A DNA stretch of 64,000 nt from Arabidopsis thaliana. Lineage: Eukaryota; Streptophyta; Magnoliopsida; Brassicales; Brassicaceae. Below, one piece after another: positions 52,300 to 61,091 of the stretch (positions are counted from its first letter, which is position 1; the number at the start of each line of letters is the position of its first letter). A model generated the notes under the pieces. The model saw only the letters and a program-made list of their open reading frames with translations. It searched no databases and was not told the origin of the DNA. The translations under genes and the position numbers were made by a program. The stretch spans positions 9,176,001 to 9,240,000 of the forward strand of contig NC_003070.9 in assembly GCF_000001735.4 (NCBI RefSeq), written 5' to 3'.

Positions 52300-55200
52300 A
52301 TGAGAGAAGAAACAGAACCAAGCGAGAGAACGTTGGGTTTAACACCAACTTGGTCAGTTGCTACAGTATTGACTATCTTTGTATTTGTTTCTTTGATCGT
52401 TGAACGTTCCATTCATCGGCTTAGTAACGTAAGTACTTTTATATTTATAATCAATATAAAAAAATGTCAAATTAAAATAACGTAAGGACTTTCCTTTGAA
52501 ATAGGAATTTCCTTTATTTTTCTAATTTTGATCTTTCCGGTAATCAAATGTCAAATAATAGATTGAAGTTTCCTCCACTAATTGATAGTCTTAATTAGCT
52601 TTTGAGTTTTGTTTTTGGGACAGTGGTTGCAAAAGACTAAGAGAAAACCTTTGTTTGCTGCATTGGAGAAAATGAAAGAAGGTTTGATTGATCAACATTT
52701 GTAACAACTCTAATAATATGTTTTGTGATGTGTTGTCCTAAATATTAATTTGGTTCTTGAACTTTTTTTTTCCAGAGCTGATGCTGCTCGGATTCATATC
52801 GCTTCTTCTTACAGCTACCTCTAGCACAATAGCTAACATATGCGTCTCTTCAAGTTTCCACAACGATAGATTTGTCCCATGTACGCCTTCTGAGATTAAT
52901 GAGGAACTTGAAAGTACTATTTCTACTGTCAAGCGGACTCAGTTAACGAGATCTCTCTTCTTGCACACTCTGAGGAGAAGATTGAGTGGTATAGGAGAGG
53001 ATACGTGCAGCGAGGTTTCCTATTAATCTCATTTCATGATAATGTCCAGTTGTCCATCATGACTGATTACCAAAGAGAAAAAGAAATAAAAAAGCTCTTT
53101 ATAGTTATATAAAACATAACATTTATCTACTTAACAGGGGCATGAGCCATTTCTTTCATATGAAGGCATGGAACAATTGCATCGCTTCATATTTATAATG
53201 GCAGTCACTCATGTAACTTACAGCTGCTTGACAATGCTTCTTGCAATCGTGAAGGTAGTATTATCAAACAATTTTTTTTTTTTTTTCCACTGAAGTGTTC
53301 ATGTGTAAGATTTATGAGTTTCTTGCTTCTCCTCATATAATTCTTAGAATATTTTGATGTATATATACTCCATTTGATAGTGTATACTGATTACTATGTT
53401 AGTACAAGTTCAATTTGATTATCATTTTTTGTTCAGATTCATAGATGGAGGATATGGGAAGACGAGGTTCATATGGATCGAAATGATTGCTTAACTGGTG
53501 AGCATATATAGATGGTATCTTCTCCTTTCATATTAGACACTAAAGAGTATATCTGTATATATGTCTATTAATATAAAGAGTTGTTATGATTCATATCTGT
53601 TATTACAAGTTTAGCTCACGATGTTGTTTTGACTGTACATCACATAGGCTTAGTGTTATGGTTTAACGGCTTTGATTTCCTTAGCAGTCATATTTTTATT
53701 TATTCAGTAAATTGCATTATCTTAAGAAGGAGAAAATTTGATAATTTTGGCAGTGGTTGCACGCGAAAAGATTTTCCGAAGGCAAACAACATTTGTCCAG
53801 TATCATACATCTGCTCCTCTGGTCAAGAATAGATTACTTATATGGGTGGTAGGTTTTTACTTCATCAAGAAATTTTACTATACATCAATATTCATCTACA
53901 TATATTTGATGCCTTATTGAACACAAAGGTAAATATGATAGGTCATTTAAAATTTTACTAATATGATAGGTCATTTAAAATTTTAGATAATAGCTAGCAA
54001 ATATCCTATTATGATACCAATTGCTAAATATTTATAGTTTATTCTTACAGATATGTTTCTTCAGACAGTTTGGACATTCTGTTGTTCGTTCTGACTATCT
54101 TACACTCCGAAAGGGATTCATCATGGTGCGTGATGATACTCTCGGATCATTTGAATGTTTTCACTTGCACTATACTCTTTTTCTTTTTATGCATGCTCGC
54201 AATCTACATTTTTGATGTTCTAAAAATTGATGGAGCTTGAAAATCGTTCTTGTGTAGTAGAAGTTTTAAATTAAATCAGTCAGGCAAGGAAAATATTGAG
54301 TTAATAACCTACTGGGTTTGAATGAAGAATACTTATATCCATGCAAAAGATTGATTGTTTGGGTGATGCTAAAAGTTTGCCAATCTTTTTCATACCCTTT
54401 TTAGATTTTTCTTTTACCTTCATATATCTTTTGCTTTTATTTTCGTTCATATCATTTCTTTCAAGAAACGTATGTCCATTATGTTATTATAATCATTTCT
54501 ATCTTCCTTTAAACAGAACCATCACTTAACATTGACATACGATTTTCATAGCTATATGATCCGCTCTATGGAAGAAGAGTTCCAAAAGATTGTTGGCGTC
54601 AGGTGGGTTACACTTTTTCCTTAGGAAAAATAGTGTGGTGCATTTTCTTAACTTTATACTTGTAGGACTTCTTTTCTCTCTTGTTCCAAGTTTAACTTAC
54701 TTTCATATAAAACTTTTAGCCATTATTCATTCAACTTACAAATTAATTGATTTTATACCAAAAATTATGTTGAGTAGATTGTAATGATGTATTTTTTTTT
54801 ATGATCTTTTGCAGTGGGCCACTTTGGGGTTTTGTAGTTGGTTTCATGCTTTTCAACATAAAAGGTACGCATATAATGTATTAATAATAAATTATAACAC
54901 TGCATAAATCATAGTGCAAAGTACTTATGAATTAATACTCTTTTGTATGTCGTTTTAAGAGTTTATTTGATATTATAATGTAGGATCAAATCTTTATTTC
55001 TGGCTAGCGATCATTCCAATCACTGTAAGAACTATTTTTCCACTTCATGTTTCTATGTTTTTGTTTTTCCTTAGAAAGTGAGTCTTATATCATAACAAAT
55101 TTCCACTTTGGTTTGCATCCCTTTCTTTTGAACAGCTTGTTCTTTTGGTTGGTGCAAAGTTGCAACATGTCATCGCAACTTTAGCATTGGAGAACGCTAG

Positions 55201-56237
55201 TATAACAGAATATGCTTCTGGTATAAAGCTGAGACCTCGCGATGAACTTTTTTGGTTCAAGAAACCGGAATTACTCTTATCCCTTATCCACTTCATTCAG
55301 TTTCAGGTCTGTATAATTCTTTGAAAACTCTATCAGTCACAAAGGAATTTCTTATTTTGTAATAACATATATATGTGCTTTCTGTGTCCTACAGAATGCT
55401 TTTGAACTGGCTTCTTTCTTCTGGTTTTGGGTAAGTTTTTGTCTTTCTATCATCTTTTTGCCATATATGCAAGATAAGAAATACATATAGTATACTCTTA
55501 CGCTTTAAAGATATGTTCATATATTGGCATAATCTATTCTTGTTTCTTCAGTGGCAATTTGGATACAATTCTTGCTTCCTAAGGAACCATTTACTTGTCT
55601 ACTTGCGACTTATTCTAGGGTAATCAAGTTTTCTCGTTTAAGTCATGAGACTATTGTGTATTTATATCGTTTGGACGGTTTATTAATTTCTTATGTTTTG
55701 TAGGTTTTCTGGACAATTTTTATGTAGCTACAGCACACTGCCACTCTATGCACTTGTCACTCAGGTAACATTTTCAGGAAAAAAAAACTTTTGGAGCTTC
55801 TGCTTAATTACAATAGTTCTTATAACTCATAAAACAAGCTAAGATAATGTTAATTACAGATGGGAACAAACTACAAGGCAGCATTGTTACCTCAAAGGGT
55901 AAGAGAGACAATTAATGGTTGGGGAAAAGCAACAAGACGGAAAAGAAGACATGGTTTATATGGAGATGATTCAACTATTCGAACAGAAACAAGCACAATT
56001 GCATCTGTTGATGAATACAATGACCAGGTGCTTGATGTTTCCGAAACCTCTCCAGTTCAAGATAACGAGCTTGAGCTTCAGCTTATTCGCGGAGCTTGTG
56101 GAAATTCTAGTAGTGTTGAAACACCGATCTTGCGGCCTTGTGCTTCAATATCTTCAACGACTTTCTCGAGGCTACAGACAGAAACAACAGACTCACTCTC
56201 AAGGTCATCCTCATTGCCAATGAGAAGAGAATGTTAA
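52300..56237 (+). CDS. MLO14: MLO-family seven-transmembrane protein MLO14
   Basis: Plant-specific seven-helix plasma-membrane protein; relatives influence powdery mildew susceptibility, root thigmomorphogenesis or pollen-tube reception, but no sequence evidence assigns a role here. Fifteen exons: 52300-52428, 52624-52681, 52776-53014, 53138-53254, 53437-53497, 53754-53848, 54051-54125, 54517-54602, 54815-54864, 54984-55024, 55136-55306, 55395-55430, 55552-55619, 55704-55764, 55860-56237. They give 554 residues. TPTWSVATVLTIFVFVSLIVER is the first helix. The calmodulin-binding region VRETINGWGKATRRKRR follows the last helix, within exon 15, and a Ser-rich tail ends SRSSSLPMRREC. Exon 15 has a broken tandem copy at 57695. 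Confidence 0.95.
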
Positions 56238-56619
56238 GATAGAAATATGTTTAGTTGTTCCATTTTCAATCTTTCTTTCTCATCTCCTAAATTCAGGGTT
56301 ATAAGTTATATGAATTTCTTTTACTATATATCATAGGTTTTTATAGCATAGTAAATAGATATTACAAAATGGTTCACATATATCCTTTTGTCATTGTTAA
56401 AGATGGCTACATATTTTGTTTATACTCGTTGGTCACCAACTACTTATTTGTCTCTTGAACCATAACTTAAGTACTTCCATCAAGTACTTTGTCCAAAAAA
56501 AAAAAAGTACTTCCATCAACTTTATCAATTCGTCATATGTTTTATACTAACTTCCATCTCCAGAATAACCCTTAGAAAACTGGCAATGGGCCTGCGACAT
56601 ACGGCTCTTGAAATTGTTT

Positions 56620-57126
56620 TTAGCTGTATGAGAGCTCTACATCGTAATTTCCAAGGGAAATACACAACTCATTAGTCTTTGTTGGAGTTATGACAATGCC
56701 TTTAATCATCTCTTCTTCATCGAGTTGGTTTATGGCAGCCACCGTAATATTTGGCTTCGGAATAGGAACCTGAATCTTGATGATAGGAAATGCGAATGAG
56801 ATGGAAACGATACCTCTTATAACCTTCCTAGGCACAGAGTTTATATTGTCTTGTTTATTTCCAAGACTTGAATCTTCACCTGTTCCTATGTAAGTGTGAT
56901 GCATCTCTTGACTTCCAACCTCTCCCAAACCAATATTACTTGAAATGTCTCTAGCTTTGGTATTAGTAACCAAAGTGGCTCTAAGCTCGGCGGCTTCAAC
57001 AGGTTTGGAGGCATATAGAGTGCCACCGGGCTTGTCTAGTAGGTTTTTGCGACCAAAGGTAATGCTGAAACATAGTAAGAAAATGAATGATCCTATGCAT
57101 AAAAGGTTATATGTTGGTATTGTCAT
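56620..57126 (-). CDS. Small secreted protein of unknown function, copy 1 (At1g26710 type)
   Basis: An intronless, 168-residue protein. I do not recognise its family. A hydrophobic N-terminus (MTIPTYNLLCIGSFIFLLCFSITFG) is a likely signal peptide, followed by RKN and a Thr/Ser-rich middle. The C-terminal half has VRGIVSISFAFPIIKIQVPIPKPN-like alternating hydrophobic pattern, then KGIVITPTKTNE. Few cysteines remain after signal removal. The ATG at 57126 is chosen; an upstream in-frame GTG is not a plausible plant start. Paralogous to 58303-58812 in the tandem duplication beside MLO14, on the opposite strand from it. Confidence 0.75.
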   Translation of the reverse strand: MTIPTYNLLCIGSFIFLLCFSITFGRKNLLDKPGGTLYASKPVEAAELRATLVTNTKARDISSNIGLGEVGSQEMHHTYIGTGEDSSLGNKQDNINSVPRKVIRGIVSISFAFPIIKIQVPIPKPNITVAAINQLDEEEMIKGIVITPTKTNELCISLGNYDVELSYS

Positions 57127-57694
57127 TTTCTCCACCTTAAAATTGGCAGTTATCTACAATTTCTCTAATATATAAGAAGAAAGCAATGAGTTCAAAAATA
57201 GAAGAGAGGAAAAAAAAGGTGTGACTTTGATGCTACAAAGAGAAAATAAGAAGGACGGATGATTATTCAATTTTCTAGTTTCATTTTACTGAATTCATGT
57301 CATGAATTTAGGCTCATACCGTTTGAATGAGTTGAGATTTAAACGCATTCGTGTTTTTATGGGAAAAGCGTCTTCTCTAAAATAGAAAACTATTATGGTA
57401 AGATGGTGGTATACACTAGACAGTTTGAAAACTCAAATATAAATTTGTTTGATAGGATTTTCTAGCACAATAATGCACATTATTTTTGTAAAGGATATCT
57501 ATACATATTATAGGTTTAATATTCTTGTAAATTCTAATAAGCATAATATTGATTTTGTCACTCTCCGTCGTTTAAATTTAAATAAATAGCGATCTCATAC
57601 TCAACTTCACAAAGATGTTGGAAGCTATATATATTAGAATGTCTTGTCCTAATTTCTTCATAAATCCATACTATACTTTTTTCTCAAAATCCAT

Positions 57695-57943
57695 ACACAA
57701 TTGCATCTTTTGAAGAATACAATGATCAGGTGCTTGAATATGTTTTCAAAACATCTCCAGTTCAAGGTATCGAGTTTGAACTTATTCAATAATTGGGAGC
57801 TTGTGAAAAATGCTAGTAGTGGTGAAACATAGATCTTGCGGCCTTGTGCTTCAATAACTTTAACAACTTTCTCAAGGCTACAAACAGAAACAAAAGAATC
57901 ACTCTCAAGGTCATCATTGCCAATATTGAGAAGAGAATGCTAA
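57695..57943 (+). pseudogene. Broken copy of the MLO14 last exon
   Basis: Matches MLO14 sequence around 55996-56237: ACAATTGCATCT, GAATACAATGA(T/C)CAGGTGCTTGA, CTTGCGGCCTTGTGCTTCAATA and CTCTCAAGGTCATC are shared. In the MLO14 frame the copy reads EYNDQVLEYVF and meets a stop codon soon after FELIQ. The rest of MLO14 is absent. It marks the left side of duplication unit 2. Confidence 0.85.
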
Positions 57944-58302
57944 GATAGAAATATGTTTAGTTGTACGGGTTTCCATCTTTCTTTCTCATCTCCTAAACTC
58001 AGGTTTAAGAAAAGTATATATATGGTTATTTTTATTAAAAATCATAGATACTTACAGCGCATAGCAAATAAATGTAAAAAAATGTTTCACATACATCATT
58101 TTTCATTCTAGAGTCAAACGTATTAGCAAGTTTTTGTTAAAATCGCAACATATTTTGTTATACTCGTTGGCCACCAGCAACTTATTTCTCTTTAAAACCA
58201 TAACTTTATCAATACGTCATATGCTTTTATAGTAACTTCAGTATCTCCAGCACAACCCTTAGGAAAGTGGCAAGGCCTTCAATATGTGGTTCTTGTGGTT
58301 GG

Positions 58303-58812
58303 TTATTGGTAGTTGTATCCGAGCTCTGCACCGTCATTTCCAAGGGAAAGACCAAACTCATTAGTCTTCGTTGGAGTTATGACAATGCCTTTAATCTCTT
58401 CTTCATTGAGTTGGTTTCTTTCAGCCACCGTAATATTTGGCTTCGGAATAGGAACCTTAATTCTGATGATAGGAAATGAGAATGAGATGGAAACGGTACC
58501 CCTTATAACCTTCCTAGGCATAGAGTTTATATTGTCTTGTTTATTTACAAGACTTGAATCTTCACCTGTTTCTATGTAAATATGATGCATCTCTTGACTT
58601 CCAACCTCTCCCAAACCAATACTACCTGAAATGTCTCTAGCTTCGGTGTTAGAAACCAAAGCGGCTCTAAGCTCGGTTGCTTCAACAGGTTTGGAGGCAA
58701 ATAGAGTGTCACCGAGCTTGTCTTGTAGGTTTTTGCGACCAAAGCCAATGCTGAAACATAGTAAAAACATGAATGATCCTATGCATAAAAGGTTATATGT
58801 TGGTGTTGTCAT
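58303..58812 (-). CDS. Small secreted protein of unknown function, copy 2 (At1g26720 type)
   Basis: An intronless, 169-residue protein very like the one at 56620-57126. Signal peptide (MTTPTYNLLCIGSFMFLLCFSIGFG), then RKN and a polar middle with IGLGEVGSQEMHH shared by both. The C-terminal half has the same alternating hydrophobic run (VSISFSFPIIRIKVPIPKPN) and ends GAELGYNYQ. The frame is intact over its full length, and most differences from copy 1 are single substitutions plus one missing residue (EEEIKG versus EEEMIKG). That suggests selection to keep a protein, but no function is known to me. Upstream sequence at 58825-58865 differs from copy 1. Confidence 0.75.
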   Translation of the reverse strand: MTTPTYNLLCIGSFMFLLCFSIGFGRKNLQDKLGDTLFASKPVEATELRAALVSNTEARDISGSIGLGEVGSQEMHHIYIETGEDSSLVNKQDNINSMPRKVIRGTVSISFSFPIIRIKVPIPKPNITVAERNQLNEEEIKGIVITPTKTNEFGLSLGNDGAELGYNYQ

Positions 58813-59514
58813 TGTGTAGTCGTCGTCTGACCAATTGACTCGGACACCAGACCGCCCGGCTAGTTACAATTGAAGGTGGAGTAGCTTTTTCTCTACCTTC
58901 AAGTCGTCATTTATTACAATTTCTCTAATATATAAGACGAAAAAATGAATTAAAAAGGAAAAGAGAAAAAAAAAAGTGTGAATTGGATTGTATAAAACAA
59001 AGAGAAAATTGAGTAGGACGGATGATTGTTCAATTTGTACAAGTTTCATGTTACTGAATTCGTGCCATGACTTTAGGCTCATACCGTTTGAATGAGTTGA
59101 GGTTAACACGCATTCTTGTTTTATGAAAATATTGTCTTCTCTAAAATAGAACATTTATATGGTACGTAAGATGGTATACACTAAAACAGTTTGAAAACAC
59201 AAATCAGAAAAAATATGTTTGATAGGATTTTCTAGGACTAAAAATCCTTAAAATCGTACGTACGTCTTCTCTTTCTTTATCCTGTTGTCAATCCTATTTT
59301 CACATATATCATCTTTCATTCTAGAGTCAAACGTATTAATATCCAATATTGGCAAGTTTTTGTTAAAAATCGCAACATATTTTGTTTATACTCGTTGGCC
59401 ACCAACAACTTATACGTTATATTTCTCTCTAAAACCATAACTTTATCAATACGTCATATGATTTTATAGTAACTTCAATATCTCCAGCATAACCCTTAGG
59501 AAAGTGGCAAGGCG

Positions 59515-59923
59515 TGTTTCAGAGACAAACGTGTTTTTTGTTTATGTTTTGTAAATTCTAGTAAGTATAATTATATTGTTGTCAAAAAAATATCTATTAT
59601 TATACTATCCTGGTCGCATAATCATGGTAACACAAAATAGGAGCCATTGGGTTGTCTATTTGGACTACAAATTCTATATTACGTAACTAATTACTTATGA
59701 TGGCTTTTAAAAGTAAACGTCTTGTCCTTTTTTTTGTCAACTACGGTTTTCCAACCCGAAAAAGAAGTTGTCAAAGCAACCATTTAATCCTTTTTTTGAT
59801 TAACGGAAAACTTGTTTTCTACAAATTTGAAAATCACATGGTCGTAGAAAACGTAAACAAAATTGCAGTTCTTTAAACTATTGGTTTAATGGCAAAAGGT
59901 AAACGCAAATATGAATGGTTTAT
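59515..59923. other. Intergenic sequence left of the fold-back element
   Basis: No gene seen. GTAAATTCTAGTAAGTATAAT at about 59550 resembles sequence near 57520 that follows duplication unit 1, so this may be further duplicated flank. Confidence 0.4.
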
Positions 59924-61091
59924 AATGGAAATTTGCAAAACTACATTTTTTTACTACCCTTTCGTATTAATATCTTTTTGTGTTTTCTATTTTTAAAAAT
60001 ACCCCTTCCATTGAACAGAATGACCAAATTACCCTCATCTAATAGGAATATGTAATTGGAAACTGAAATTTTCCCGCTAAATTTTTGGCGCCAAAATTTT
60101 TCCTACCAAAAAAAAGTTCGTGACAAATTTTTTCTCAGCAAAAGAAATGCTTTTAAAAATCCTTGTAAATTTTTTTTGGCGGGACACAGATTTACAAAGG
60201 ATTTTAAAAGTATTTTAAAAGATTTACAAGTGATTTTAAAAGGGTTTAAAAATATTTACAAGGGATTTTAAAGGGCTTTCAAAGATTTATAAAGGTTTTT
60301 TAATGATTTTTAAAGGGTTTAAAAGTGTTTTAAAAGATTTACAAGGGATTTTAAATGAGTTTTATAATATTTACAAGGGATTTTAAAAGTGTTTTACAAG
60401 ATTTACAAGAGATTTTAAAAGGTTTTAATAAAATTTACAAGAGTTTTTAAAGGATTTTCTTGTAAATTCTTTAAAAATCTTTTAAAAATCCTTGTACATC
60501 TTTTAAAACTCTTTTAAAATTTCTTGTAAATCTTTAAAACCCTTTTAAAATCCCTTGTAAATATTTTAAAACGCTTTTAAACCCTTTAAAAATCTTTTAA
60601 AAACCTTTATAAATTTTTTAAAGCCCTTTAAAATCCTTTGTAAATGTATTAAAACCCTTTTAAAATCACTTGTAAATATTTTAAAACCCTTTTAAAATCT
60701 CTTGTAAATCTTTTAAAATCCCTTTAAAATCCCTTTAAAATCCCTTGTAAATATTTTAAAACTTTTTTAAAATCGCTTTAAAATCTTTTAAAACTCTTTT
60801 AAAATCATTTGTAAATCTATTTCCCGCCAAAAAAAAAAAATTTTACGGGAAAAATATTTTTGAAAAAAGTTTTGGCAGGAATCGTTTTTTCAAAAAATTT
60901 TGGCGGGAAAATTTTGGCGGGAATTTTATTTTGGAATATTTTAGGCGAAAAATATTAATATTTCATTTTGTTAACCTAAAACAATTTCTAAATAGGGGTA
61001 AAATGGTCAATAAAAAATTAAAGAGGGTAGAAATAAAAATGGCAAATAGAAAAATGGTAGAATTGGAAAAGAGTAGTTTGCAAAGGGCATT
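59924..61091. mobile_element. MULE-like fold-back element made of short repeated units
   Basis: The outer ends are inverted: TTTGCAAAACTAC...CTACCC at left and GTAG...GTAGTTTGCAAAGGG at right. Inside are inverted G/C-rich blocks around TTTTCCCGC / GGCGGGAAAATTTT (about 60068-60120 and 60840-60930). The centre is an array of units like TTTACAAGGGATTTTAAAAG pointing right from about 60125 to 60450, then inverted copies (CTTTTAAAATCCCTTGTAAA) from about 60450 to 60830. No transposase frame. The strand could fold into one very long hairpin. Confidence 0.75.

Larger units (their letters stand above)
55990..59514. repeat. Tandem segmental duplication of MLO14 3' end plus secreted-protein gene
   Basis: Unit 1 runs from about 55990 to 57455 and unit 2 from about 57690 to 59245. 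The units share the MLO14 last-exon sequence, its 3' flank, the minus-strand secreted-protein gene and its upstream flank ending TTTGATAGGATTTTCTAG. A truncated third copy (59299-59514) repeats only the intergenic part with TACTCGTTGGCCACCAAC and GGAAAGTGGCAAGGC. It shares TCATTCTAGAGTCAAACGTATTA with unit 2 rather than unit 1. Confidence 0.85.

Noticed and set aside
60125..60830. CRISPR-like array of short repeats
   Set aside because: Units are degenerate, have no unique spacers, flip direction at the centre and lie in a plant chromosome; it is a fold-back element.
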